Shown here: piece by piece, positions 21,923-29,064 of the stretch | Numbering within the stretch: the first letter of the stretch is position 1 | How the letters are laid out: each line of letters starts with the position of its first letter | Virus record (IMG/VR): IMGVR_UViG_3300010938_000950 | Span: 145,767-209,766 of that record | From: a virus | Strand: one strand, 5' to 3' | DNA: 64,000 nt | The notes under the pieces: generated by a model | Told to the model about the DNA's origin: nothing | What the model saw: the letters and a program-made list of their open reading frames with translations, nothing else | Database searches by the model: none | Program-made: the position numbers and the translations under genes

Positions 21923-22138
21923 ATGAGTGCTGGAGGCGTCAAGTCCAAGGTTCGTCATAACGATCGAACCATGGCAAACACTCTGCCTTCCACGGAAAGT
22001 GAAAGGCATTGGGATAATTGCCGAGGCATTCATGGTGCCGCTCGTAGAAGGGCTGGCATCAAACACGGAACTGTCTGCGCCAGAAGGCGTCATGACAAAG
22101 AAGTGATTCAACAAGAACTGGAAGAAAGCTCCAAGTAA
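21923..22138 (+). CDS. Small basic His-rich protein (71 aa)
   Basis: A basic protein with CRGIHGAARRRAGIKHGTVC, a possible Cys/His metal site, and an acidic C-terminal helix. Not recognised. It ends overlapping the next ATG by one base. Confidence 0.6.
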   Translation: MSAGGVKSKVRHNDRTMANTLPSTESERHWDNCRGIHGAARRRAGIKHGTVCARRRHDKEVIQQELEESSK

Positions 22139-22347
22139 TGGGGCCGTATCGCATTCCTGGGCATTCGGATCGTAGGTATCGCCGACTGTTCAGACGACAA
22201 GAACGAATCAACAAGCGAATCCTTGCTAGGGCCGAGGCCCGTTTCGAGAGGGAAAACTTGTTGAGAAACATCACGATGGGTGCAGCATATTGTATGCTGT
22301 TCTACATCAGCATCCTTTGGGCCATCATGTTCGTCCGAATGATGTAA
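22138..22347 (+). CDS. Basic single-span membrane protein (69 aa)
   Basis: Residues 10-40 are very basic (RRYRRLFRRQERINKRILAR) and residues 46-67 are a membrane helix (MGAAYCMLFYISILWAIMFV). Topology predicts the basic part in the cytoplasm. Unknown role. Confidence 0.65.
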   Translation: MGPYRIPGHSDRRYRRLFRRQERINKRILARAEARFERENLLRNITMGAAYCMLFYISILWAIMFVRMM

Positions 22348-22353
22348 AGGAAT

Positions 22354-22406
22354 GCCCTTCTTTATTCAAGAGGACCCGCTCACTGACGTGTCTGAATAGG
22401 AAGGGC
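22354..22406 (+). promoter_or_regulatory. Leader hairpin of the PrimPol gene
   Basis: GCCCTTC (22354-22360) pairs with GAAGGGC (22400-22406), extended inward by TTATTCA with TGAATA. It may stop the previous transcript or control the primase gene 30 bases downstream. Confidence 0.5.
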
Positions 22407-22437
22407 CTGTGTCTCTCGCCAATGAGGGAGGAATACA

Positions 22438-23001
22438 ATGGCGAATTACACGGGGCAACAGAAGTTCCTTCTCCGTGATGCCGAAAGATACAGCGAGCTT
22501 GGTTATCGAGTTGGCTTAGCCAAAGGCAAAACGCTCATTCGTGAGTATGTGCCTGAGGACTTTTCTCCTTGGGGAGACCAAGTTTTCTTTGACTTCGATG
22601 GAGTGTCACTGATTCCAGATGGAATTGTCTGTGTAGACATCGACATTCCAGACTTTGGAGTTGTCTATGAGGAACTCCCTCCCACGTTCAAAGAGCGCAC
22701 TCCAAGAGGGTGGCATCTTTGGTATCTTCTACCAAAGTCAATTCACGTTGACAATTCCATTCTCTTTCCAATCTGGAATCCTCAGATCAAATGGCGTCCA
22801 CATGTGGACCTGTTGACCAAGGGTATTCCTAAAAAGGTCAAGTCACGATACAAGAGCACGACTGGTGGTCCTGACCATTGGGGCGAGCATGTATTGTGTA
22901 GTGGAACAACGGGCTATAAAAGAATCTGGCCCGATGAAACACCACATCGAGACAAGCTAACCCTTGCGCCGCAATGGCTGCAAGATGCCCTGCAAAAGTG
23001 A
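22438..23001 (+). CDS. PrimPol (archaeo-eukaryotic primase) catalytic core, 187 aa
   Basis: A DNA primase/polymerase of the AEP superfamily. Motif I is VCVDIDIPDFG (about residue 65, two metal-binding Asp). Motif II is TPRGWHLWYLL (about 92). Motif III is HVDLLTKG (about 124). It lacks the helicase and zinc-binding domains usual in phage or plasmid PrimPol proteins, so it is a stand-alone core that could prime replication or fill gaps. Its start follows GGGAGGAATAC. Conservation of the metal ligands suggests activity. Confidence 0.75.
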   Translation: MANYTGQQKFLLRDAERYSELGYRVGLAKGKTLIREYVPEDFSPWGDQVFFDFDGVSLIPDGIVCVDIDIPDFGVVYEELPPTFKERTPRGWHLWYLLPKSIHVDNSILFPIWNPQIKWRPHVDLLTKGIPKKVKSRYKSTTGGPDHWGEHVLCSGTTGYKRIWPDETPHRDKLTLAPQWLQDALQK

Positions 23002-23008
23002 AGGCGTC

Positions 23009-23302
23009 ATGAAAGAGTTGTTCTACTTGTCTCTCGGTCTTTGGTTGCTGGTGGCTGGTTGTCTCAAGCCTTTGCCACCAGAATCAATCCCGGTGACAGT
23101 GATCGAGATCAAACCTCCTTCTCCCAATCTCATCAGAGAACAAGCAGTGGAAGATGAGGACGCTTCTCCTCCACTCAAAACTTGGTTGTCCAAGGAAGAG
23201 GTTGATGCTCGGCGTCTTCAAGAGGCAATCGAAAAGGCAGCTTCGGAAGATCCGTGCCAGAAAGGCGACCCTCTCTGTGAGCACATCCAACCCTCTCCCT
23301 AA
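23009..23302 (+). CDS. Lipoprotein (97 aa)
   Basis: The signal sequence ends in a lipobox (LWLLVAGC). The mature part starts Pro-rich (LKPLPPESIPVTVIEIKPPSP), then becomes an acidic helix with two Cys near the end. It probably sits in the outer or inner membrane facing the periplasm. Function unknown. Confidence 0.75.
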   Translation: MKELFYLSLGLWLLVAGCLKPLPPESIPVTVIEIKPPSPNLIREQAVEDEDASPPLKTWLSKEEVDARRLQEAIEKAASEDPCQKGDPLCEHIQPSP

Positions 23303-23600
23303 GCTAACTCATGTAGCTATCAGGCAGGGTGGAGTTGTATACTCCTTGCCTGCGCCACACCGACATCACCACATTCTCTGGATTCTTTCCAAGAGAAGGG
23401 GGAATGAAGGAGCGCCGGAAGTCAAAGACGAGCATCTGCTTGTCGAGACTCCGAATGCCGGCATGGATAGTCAAGGGTTCTTGGATGCTGACGGTCACTA
23501 CCTGACTCGTCCCGAAGCCCTAATCAGGGCGCAAGCCACCAAACAGATCAAGAACGGCAAGATCATTGGTGGCACCCTAACATCCGAAGACCTCTGGTAA
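23277..23600 (+). CDS. Conserved phage protein ending LTSEDLW (107 aa), GTG start
   Basis: The core pattern (THVAIRQGGVVYSLPAPHRHHHIL ... GFLDADGHYLTRPEALIRA ... LTSEDLW) recalls, from memory, a small family widespread in phages; its role is not known. The three His and the LTR..AL pattern are its hallmarks. The GTG overlaps the lipoprotein gene by 26 bases; the frame is open further upstream. Confidence 0.7.
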   Translation: MSTSNPLPKLTHVAIRQGGVVYSLPAPHRHHHILWILSKRRGNEGAPEVKDEHLLVETPNAGMDSQGFLDADGHYLTRPEALIRAQATKQIKNGKIIGGTLTSEDLW

Positions 23601-23605
23601 GTATC

Positions 23606-23785
23606 ATGTGTAGCGCTCATACCTGCAATGAATGTGGACAGCCTGCCCAATACTGGGATAAGGGCTGGGACGATGAAGAGTGGGGTATGGGTGATCCTGA
23701 TACTTATTGGTGTGAGGAACACAAGCACTTCAAACCGGGCGCCGAACCGCTCCCATTCACCGCACAACCGGAGCCGAAGCCATGA
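23606..23785 (+). CDS. Small zinc-finger protein with repeat in its tail (59 aa)
   Basis: CSAHTCNECGQPAQYW plus CEEHKHF provide a likely four-ligand zinc site. The tail (EPLPFTAQPE) is translated from repeat copy 23750 in the LPFT frame. It overlaps the next gene by four bases (ATGA), so the repeat leader of 23782 lies within this gene. Confidence 0.65.
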   Translation: MCSAHTCNECGQPAQYWDKGWDDEEWGMGDPDTYWCEEHKHFKPGAEPLPFTAQPEPKP

Positions 23786-24168
23786 GCGAAACTATCGAAT
23801 TGACGTACGAGAACGATGAGGGTGATGAGATCACTCTGGAGCTTCCATCCAAGATGGAAGTTTGCTATGACTGTGAGGGTCATGGCATGGTTCTCAACGA
23901 AGCCATGAGGTATCATGCCTATACCTCAGAGGACGAGGAGTTTCACGACCCGGAATTCCGGGAGGAATACTTCAAGCGGGGAGGCATCTACGATGTAGTG
24001 TGCCCTACCTGCAAGGGAAAGAACGTTCTTCCCGTGGTCAACGAAGAAGCTCTCAACGAGAAGCAGAAGGCGGACTACGCACTCTATCAGGAGTGGAAAG
24101 AAGATCAGGACCGAGCGGATGCAGAGTACGAATCTCTGTGCCGCATGGAACGGATGATGGGCTGCTGA
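23782..24168 (+). CDS. Acidic DnaJ-type zinc-finger protein (128 aa)
   Basis: Two CxxCxG knuckles (CYDCEGHG near residue 28 and CPTCKGKN near residue 74) are separated by an acidic insert. They form a split version of the DnaJ cysteine-rich domain without a J domain. The C-terminus is a long acidic helix. Related fingers are at 10703 and 29065. Confidence 0.75.
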   Translation: MSETIELTYENDEGDEITLELPSKMEVCYDCEGHGMVLNEAMRYHAYTSEDEEFHDPEFREEYFKRGGIYDVVCPTCKGKNVLPVVNEEALNEKQKADYALYQEWKEDQDRADAEYESLCRMERMMGC

Positions 24169-24169
24169 G

Positions 24170-24511
24170 ATGGACAAGAGCGCCATTCTCACGCTAGTCC
24201 AGCGTATACCTGGTACTCAAGAGATTGATGTCCAGGGTTCACTTCACTTGATCGCCAAGGAATTGATTGCAGCCAAAGACGAAGAGCACCGTATTCGTAC
24301 GAGTAGGCGCTATCGTACTGCCATCAAAGCAATCCTTCAAGGTGGAGTTTACATGCCTCGTGGTGAGCTGGTAATGGCAGCCATCAAGCGCATGAAAGTG
24401 AAGCCACAAGAACGAGACAAGGTCATCGCTGAGCTTTGGGAGCACATTCAGTACAACCGTAAAAACGGCTATCTGACTTGGCAGTCTAAGCTTGGGGTTG
24501 CACTGAAGTAA
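24170..24511 (+). CDS. Helical hypothetical protein (113 aa)
   Basis: A helical basic protein (DVQGSLHLIAKELIAAKDEE; RELVMAAIKRMKVKPQERDK-like segments; AELWEHIQYNRKNGYLTW). The C-terminal half has a winged-helix-like order, but no family is certain. It starts one base after the previous stop. Confidence 0.65.
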   Translation: MDKSAILTLVQRIPGTQEIDVQGSLHLIAKELIAAKDEEHRIRTSRRYRTAIKAILQGGVYMPRGELVMAAIKRMKVKPQERDKVIAELWEHIQYNRKNGYLTWQSKLGVALK

Positions 24512-24536
24512 TAACTTCCATTCACCGCATAGAAAC

Positions 24537-24749
24537 ATGAACGAGCACCTTCACCAGAACGGCCTGGTGGGCGGGCTGATTCCCGCTAATCAACCGTGCC
24601 CCTTCTTGAACCGTTGCAAGTTCAAGGTTCACACCTGCCCCGGTGTGGATGGCAAAACCAAGAGCAACAACTTCTCCTGTCCTGCTGCAAAAGTTTTCAA
24701 CTTGCCTGAGGACAATCTGCTGCGCAAGATTGTTGAGAAGAAGCTATGA
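24537..24749 (+). CDS. Cys-rich small protein, paralogue of 7758 (70 aa)
   Basis: It shares NGLVxGxIPAxxPCPF and the spacing of three further cysteines (CKFKVHTC, FSC) with the 7758 product. It is preceded by a degenerate repeat copy (CTTCCATTCAC, 24515) 22 bases before its ATG, so both gene and leader were duplicated and the leader has decayed. Confidence 0.7.
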   Translation: MNEHLHQNGLVGGLIPANQPCPFLNRCKFKVHTCPGVDGKTKSNNFSCPAAKVFNLPEDNLLRKIVEKKL

Positions 24750-24886
24750 GAAAACGTCTCCTGAAATGGCTGTTCCCGGATGTCTTCGTTTTCATTCAAG
24801 AAATCTACTTGATGCCCAAGGACCCGTCCTACTTCATCAAGCTTCCGGACATGCCACCACACATCAAGGAACTGTTCGAGCCATGA
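24746..24886 (+). CDS. Small amphipathic protein (46 aa)
   Basis: A basic N-terminus, then a hydrophobic stretch (LKWLFPDVFVFIQEIYLM) and a Pro-rich end. Coupled by ATGA overlaps on both sides. Not recognised. Confidence 0.5.
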   Translation: MRKRLLKWLFPDVFVFIQEIYLMPKDPSYFIKLPDMPPHIKELFEP

Positions 24887-25041
24887 AAGACTTCGATTCT
24901 CACTTCAACAAGATTCAGAAGCAGAGCGCCACGGTTTTCCGCGTTGCTTTTGTGGCCTGGATCGTTGGTGCCCTGATCAGTCTCGCCCTTCTCGGTGGTC
25001 TGGTATACGTGGCAATTCACTTTCTTGCCAAGGTTTGGTGA
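24883..25041 (+). CDS. Single-span membrane microprotein (52 aa)
   Basis: A soluble N-terminal helix (DSHFNKIQKQSATVF), then one long membrane helix (FVAWIVGALISLALLGGLVYVA). The end VAIHFLAKVW matches VAVHFIAKFW of the prepilin-like product at 14505, although the prepilin signal is missing here, so the two share only the C-terminal helix. Confidence 0.65.
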   Translation: MKDFDSHFNKIQKQSATVFRVAFVAWIVGALISLALLGGLVYVAIHFLAKVW

Positions 25042-25045
25042 GATA

Positions 25046-25309
25046 ATGGGCCGCCCAGTGGCGGTAATGGGTTTGGATGGAGACAACGATAAGCACATTA
25101 TGGTTGTTGTCTGTCTGAATCCTCCCGAAGCCTACGTCAACAAAGACAACAAACACATCGGCCACATCATAGCGGCTAAGGTGGTTCCAGTCAAAGATGC
25201 GGCCATCCTTTCGGAACGAGAGCACACGGCAGTTATCAGAGCGCACTTCGCTTTGAAGAATGCCTTGGAGAATGCTCATGCTGACACATCTTCTGATCCA
25301 TACCGCTAA
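25046..25309 (+). CDS. Hypothetical protein (87 aa)
   Basis: A beta-rich start (PVAVMGLDGDNDKHIMVVVCL) and a helical C-terminus (SEREHTAVIRAHFALKNALE). Not recognised. Confidence 0.6.
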   Translation: MGRPVAVMGLDGDNDKHIMVVVCLNPPEAYVNKDNKHIGHIIAAKVVPVKDAAILSEREHTAVIRAHFALKNALENAHADTSSDPYR

Positions 25310-25505
25310 CTTGATCTACCTCGCATCTTATGCTGTCAAAAGCATCAAGGTGCTTCGATGGTTGACCATTGTTGGCATCGTGCTTCTTATACCTTACTAT
25401 CTGTCCTACCAACTTTGGGCAGCGGCCATCTGGAATGGCATCTTCTTGGTCATCAACTTATACCGACTCAAGCCCGCCAACAACTCATCACCAAAACCCA
25501 CGTGA
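25278..25505 (+). CDS. Popeye-like membrane segment protein (75 aa)
   Basis: It has two or three hydrophobic helices (THLLIHTANLIYLASYAV, LTIVGIVLLIPYYLSY, AIWNGIFLVINLYRL). The order LRWL-x3-G-x3-LIPYY and WN-x2-FL-x-INLY recalls, from memory, the membrane part of bacterial Popeye-type proteins, but the cyclic-nucleotide domain is absent. It overlaps both neighbours. The assignment is tentative. Confidence 0.55.
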   Translation: MLTHLLIHTANLIYLASYAVKSIKVLRWLTIVGIVLLIPYYLSYQLWAAAIWNGIFLVINLYRLKPANNSSPKPT

Positions 25506-26368
25506 GAAAAGCTGTACCGTTTCTCTTGTTCCTTCTGTCATGTACACTGAAGGATTCCCCATCAACTTCTCAGGGACCCGAAGTCCCATCTAGTCAGACC
25601 GTACGTCTTTCAGTAAAGGACGTACGGTCGGTAGAAAAACCCTCTGCCTGTCCTGCCGACATGGTAGAGATCGATGGGGATTATTGCCCCAACGAAGAGA
25701 TTGTCTGTCTCTACAACACAGACAATGATGGCAATAGATTGCCAGGTCCCGGCGACATCAATAAAGCATGTGGTGAGTACAAGAATCCCACACGCTGCTT
25801 GTCAGAGAAAGTGCATATGCACTTTTGCATCGACAGGTACGAATGGCCAAACAAGCCCGGCCAGATTCCCCAAGATTGGATGAGCTTTTTTGACGCAGAA
25901 AAGGCAGTCAAAGAGGCAGGCAAACGCATCTGCACTCACAAGGAGTGGACATTGGCGGCCGAAGGCCCCAACATGCATCCCTTGCCCTATGGTGATGGAT
26001 ATCATCGGGACAAGACGGCATGTAATTTCGATAACAAGAATCCGGGAATCGACGTTTTCAAGTCGAAGCACCCGAATGATGAAGCATCCAAGGCGCTTCG
26101 GGCATTGCTGGTCCCCTCTGGGTCGCGACCCAATTGCGTGAGTGACTTTGGTGTTCATGACATGAGCGGCAACATTGACGAATGGGTCGTCAATGAGAGT
26201 AGCCAAGATATGTGTATCAACAAAACCAGCGGTAATTGCCGAACTGGCTTGATGGGTGGACATATCTGGCACGTTCGCAATGCCAGCCGTCCCATGACAA
26301 CTGCCCATGGTGCAGGTTTTTCATGGTATGAAACTGGTGCCCGAGCCTGTAAGGACATTCAACCATGA
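25502..26368 (+). CDS. SUMF1/formylglycine-enzyme-fold lipoprotein (288 aa), GTG start
   Basis: Starting at GTG, the protein has a lipoprotein signal (VPFLLFLLSC). Residues 50-285 show the FGE-sulfatase fold pattern: MVEIDGDYCPNEE, CIDRYEWPN, AGKRICTHKEWTLAAEGP, VHDMSGNIDEWV and a C-terminal RPMTTAHG...GARAC. The GKR-LCT-EW and GN-EW signatures are characteristic. Most such lipoproteins are non-catalytic surface proteins, abundant in myxobacteria, so transfer from the host is plausible. In phages this fold also occurs in diversified receptor-binding proteins. Confidence 0.75.
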   Translation: MRKAVPFLLFLLSCTLKDSPSTSQGPEVPSSQTVRLSVKDVRSVEKPSACPADMVEIDGDYCPNEEIVCLYNTDNDGNRLPGPGDINKACGEYKNPTRCLSEKVHMHFCIDRYEWPNKPGQIPQDWMSFFDAEKAVKEAGKRICTHKEWTLAAEGPNMHPLPYGDGYHRDKTACNFDNKNPGIDVFKSKHPNDEASKALRALLVPSGSRPNCVSDFGVHDMSGNIDEWVVNESSQDMCINKTSGNCRTGLMGGHIWHVRNASRPMTTAHGAGFSWYETGARACKDIQP

Positions 26369-26769
26369 AGATCAATCACCTGTTCCCCGCCCTTCTCCTT
26401 CTTGCTGGTTGCGCTGGTTGGCAGCGTGACTGCAACTCCAGTGTTGCCTCCTCGTTTGGTGGTGACTGGATCGTTCTCCAGTATGGCATGGATGGAACAC
26501 CCATCAACTGCTGGAAGCTGAAGGATACTGCCATCAGTAACGAAGCTCACACCGATGGGATCTTCTGGCAGGATCCTGGTGGACACCTGGTTCACATCTC
26601 CGGATGGTACAACCGAGTCCAAGTCAACAACGGGGACTATGCTGGTGCGGCCAAGTCCATCGGAATCGAGCTGGATCGTTGTGTTGGCGGAAAGTATATG
26701 GCTCCGGTCAAGACTGGTTTCTATGACTGGAGACTGAATACTACGCCTTGGGCGTACGCTCAAAACTGA
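26365..26769 (+). CDS. Lipoprotein (134 aa)
   Basis: Lipobox LLLLAGC, mature domain beta-rich with aromatic residues (GGDWIVLQYGMDGTPINCWKL; GGHLVHISGWYNRVQV; GIELDRC). Two or three further Cys may form disulfides. The ATGA overlap with the SUMF1-type lipoprotein suggests they act together in the envelope, possibly in exclusion of other phages; this role is inference. Function is not known from family. Confidence 0.75.
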   Translation: MKINHLFPALLLLAGCAGWQRDCNSSVASSFGGDWIVLQYGMDGTPINCWKLKDTAISNEAHTDGIFWQDPGGHLVHISGWYNRVQVNNGDYAGAAKSIGIELDRCVGGKYMAPVKTGFYDWRLNTTPWAYAQN

Positions 26770-26770
26770 G

Positions 26771-26905
26771 ATGTCCAAGAAGAAACACAAGAAGAAACAT
26801 AAAAAGCATCGTGAATACATTCTCATTGAGGGACACGTTCTCAATGAGAAGTCTGGAAAGCTAGAACCATACACTAAGAAGGTGTATACCGACAAGCGTT
26901 GGTAG
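26771..26905 (+). CDS. Small Lys/His-rich protein (44 aa)
   Basis: The N-terminus is nearly all Lys and His (SKKKHKKKHKKHREY), then a short beta hairpin. It is probably nucleic-acid binding by charge. Directly followed by repeat copy 26910. Confidence 0.6.
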   Translation: MSKKKHKKKHKKHREYILIEGHVLNEKSGKLEPYTKKVYTDKRW

Positions 26906-26941
26906 GCGGCTCCCATTCACGACGCATCGAAAGCGAAAGCC

Positions 26942-27226
26942 ATGAGCGAACAACGAAAACAACTTCTGCGTCTTCTACGAAAAGAGCGTGAGGAGTTGCA
27001 GTCCAGGGTGAGTGAGCTGTCAGAAGAGATTGCTCAACTGGATCTGGCAGAACGTCGTGAGGAGCATCCCTGTATCTGCGTCAAGCTGAATCAGGACATC
27101 GAGATTTACGACATGCAAGAGCAAGAGCGCCGAGGGCGAGTGCCTCTTAGTGCCGGTGGTTTCGTAGCTCATACGCTGACGGCTCTGAAGAACTGTCCAA
27201 CGTGCAAGGGAACCGGCAAGCCATGA
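26942..27226 (+). CDS. Coiled-coil protein with C-terminal zinc knuckle (94 aa)
   Basis: Residues 1-38 form a coiled coil (LLRLLRKEREELQSRVSELS). Residues 43-47 carry CICV, and the C-terminus CPTCKGTGKP is a DnaJ-type knuckle. The coil plus two half-fingers suggest a dimer binding one or two zinc ions. ATGA overlap with the phosphoesterase gene. Confidence 0.7.
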   Translation: MSEQRKQLLRLLRKEREELQSRVSELSEEIAQLDLAERREEHPCICVKLNQDIEIYDMQEQERRGRVPLSAGGFVAHTLTALKNCPTCKGTGKP

Positions 27227-27783
27227 ACCTCTGGTTCATCAGCGATACCCACTTCGGACACGCCAACATCATCAAGTATTCCAACCGCCCTTTCAAGGAC
27301 GTGGATGAGATGAACGAGATGATGATTCAGGAGTGGAACAAACTAGTCAAACCAGAGGATGAGGTCTACCATAACGGAGACTTTGCCTTCATGACGTATG
27401 ACAAGTTTCGTCAGCTTACCTGGAGGCTCAATGGTCGAATTTATCTGCAACTCGGCAATCACGACAAGACGATCATCCAGCATCGGAATCACCTTCTGAG
27501 GCAAGGAAAAATTGTCAGCATCGAGAACTATCGAGAGTTGAAGGTTGCTGGTCAGATGATCGTTTTGTTCCATTACGGACAGCGTGTGTGGAACAAGTCA
27601 CATCACGGAAGCATTCACCTCTACGGTCACTCCCATGGCTCCTTGCCGCCGCATGGCAAGTCAGTTGACATTGGAGTGGACTGCAAAGAGATCACCCACG
27701 AGTACCGACCCATTCACTTGGATGAGGTACTCACTTACATGAGCAAGCGAGAGCAAGCCGTGGTGGATCATCACGGCATGTAA
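27223..27783 (+). CDS. Calcineurin-like metallophosphoesterase (186 aa)
   Basis: All metal-binding motifs are present in order: SDTHFGH (residues 6-12), HNGDF (about 48), LGNHDK (about 78), LFHYG (about 112) and GHSHG (about 132). These bind two metal ions and hydrolyse phosphoesters. Small phage members of this family may act on nucleotides or RNA ends; the substrate here is unknown. The ATG at 27223 is preferred because the protein then begins at the first strand. Confidence 0.85.
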   Translation: MNLWFISDTHFGHANIIKYSNRPFKDVDEMNEMMIQEWNKLVKPEDEVYHNGDFAFMTYDKFRQLTWRLNGRIYLQLGNHDKTIIQHRNHLLRQGKIVSIENYRELKVAGQMIVLFHYGQRVWNKSHHGSIHLYGHSHGSLPPHGKSVDIGVDCKEITHEYRPIHLDEVLTYMSKREQAVVDHHGM

Positions 27784-27790
27784 GCGAAAA

Positions 27791-28267
27791 ATGATTCGGG
27801 TTCCTCGTCAATTCAATGGTCCTTTCATCACTCGCCACTTCTTCCCGGAGTATGCCCGCCACAGGAATCTCCAAGGAATCAACCAGGGTCGTTGCTACGA
27901 TTGGGCATACTTTGCCTATCGTATGTTTCCCAACGTGACTCTCTGGACCACAGACTACCATGCCTGGGTCCAGGTCTTCGACCGCAATCTCGGATATCGT
28001 TTTTTCGATTCCGAAACTCCCAAGGGAGTGAAGAGTTTCATGGAGCTGGGTTGCAATCGGCGCCATGCTCCGGTTCCCTGGGATGAGCAGTTCCCGACTC
28101 GAATGAATGTCTGCGACTTCAAGAAGTTCTGGGACAAGCATGGCGGCGGCTACAAGCGTCATTGGGATTCTCTTCTGGAGAACGATCTCAAGAAGGTGCT
28201 TGGCAAGCACTACAAAGAAGAAGGCCCCATCTTCTTCAAACCTCAACCCGCACTGGTCATCCCATGA
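27791..28267 (+). CDS. Cysteine-protease/transglutaminase-like protein (158 aa), paralogue of 41615
   Basis: A Cys-His-Asp arrangement is visible: GRCYDWAYFAY (Cys about 37), YHAWVQV (His about 58) and FFDSETPKG (Asp about 75). The same order (GECFLWAY, AHAFVR, FYDSERPQG) and the same FIxRxFFPxY start occur in the 41615 product. This resembles the papain/transglutaminase fold. Target unknown. Confidence 0.65.
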   Translation: MIRVPRQFNGPFITRHFFPEYARHRNLQGINQGRCYDWAYFAYRMFPNVTLWTTDYHAWVQVFDRNLGYRFFDSETPKGVKSFMELGCNRRHAPVPWDEQFPTRMNVCDFKKFWDKHGGGYKRHWDSLLENDLKKVLGKHYKEEGPIFFKPQPALVIP

Positions 28268-28512
28268 GCAACGTCCTCAAAATCGAAAACCACAAAACCA
28301 TTCTGAGCGCATCTCGGATCGTTTGGTCCGAAGGTTGTGCTCCGATGCGTGTGGTCCTCAGAGACAACGGAGGAGAATTCGTTACGCATCTGGAAGTGTT
28401 GGATCTGGAAGATGGCGTGTTCAAGCACGGCGACTTCCTGCATGGACACTACTTCGGCAAAGATGGTGAGAAAGCCATGGCCGATTACCAGGAGCGCCGA
28501 GCGAAACTCTAA
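28264..28512 (+). CDS. Hypothetical protein (82 aa)
   Basis: A beta-rich start (ILSASRIVWSEGCAPMRVVL) and the pattern GGEFVTHLEVL ... HGHYF that I associate with a conserved small phage protein of unknown role. ATGA overlap with 27791-28267. Confidence 0.65.
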   Translation: MSNVLKIENHKTILSASRIVWSEGCAPMRVVLRDNGGEFVTHLEVLDLEDGVFKHGDFLHGHYFGKDGEKAMADYQERRAKL

Positions 28513-28820
28513 TGTGCGACCTATTGGCACGTTTCGATGCCTCACGTAATCTGGATGGCACGCCTGGTGGCATTCGTGATTACGGCAATGGTGTCACTGG
28601 TAGTGTGTCAATCACTTTCGGGTCTGGGAAACTGGATCACACTTGGGGAGTCTTCGGTACGCGATATTCGTACCGATATACTGCTAAGTACCAGTGGAAA
28701 GACAAGAATGGCATTCTACGGATAGTCAAGCTCTCTTCTGATTACTATTCAGAAGAGACCGCTTGGAGAGATGTCGATAAGTACGCTAGTCAAAAACAGC
28801 TAGAGTTAGCCTTTAGCTAG
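28512..28820 (+). CDS. Hypothetical protein (102 aa)
   Basis: A beta-rich, Gly/Tyr-rich soluble protein (GNGVTGSVSITFGSGK; YSYRYTAKYQWKD). Not recognised. It overlaps the previous stop by one base and ends just before repeat copy 28823. Confidence 0.65.
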   Translation: MCDLLARFDASRNLDGTPGGIRDYGNGVTGSVSITFGSGKLDHTWGVFGTRYSYRYTAKYQWKDKNGILRIVKLSSDYYSEETAWRDVDKYASQKQLELAFS

Positions 28821-28854
28821 GGCTCCCATTCACGGTTTGCGGTTCGAGGGTGGC

Positions 28855-29061
28855 ATGAAAACCGAAGCACAGCTTGCTAGGACAGAGATGGAGTTGAATG
28901 CCATCGACAACGCTCGTGAAATGATGAGGTATTTGGGATTCTCTCCCCATAACGGAGATACCTGGAAACGTCATTGCGAAGAGCTGAACTACAAGCTTGT
29001 GGATGAGTTGAAGCGTGGAGAGTTTTGGCTCAACAACCCTAACTACAAGATGAGTTTCTAA
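28855..29061 (+). CDS. Small helical protein (68 aa)
   Basis: Charged helices (EAQLARTEMELNAIDNAREM; WKRHCEELNYKLVDELK). Not recognised. The start follows GAGGGTGGC, downstream of repeat copy 28823. Confidence 0.65.
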   Translation: MKTEAQLARTEMELNAIDNAREMMRYLGFSPHNGDTWKRHCEELNYKLVDELKRGEFWLNNPNYKMSF

Positions 29062-29064
29062 GTT

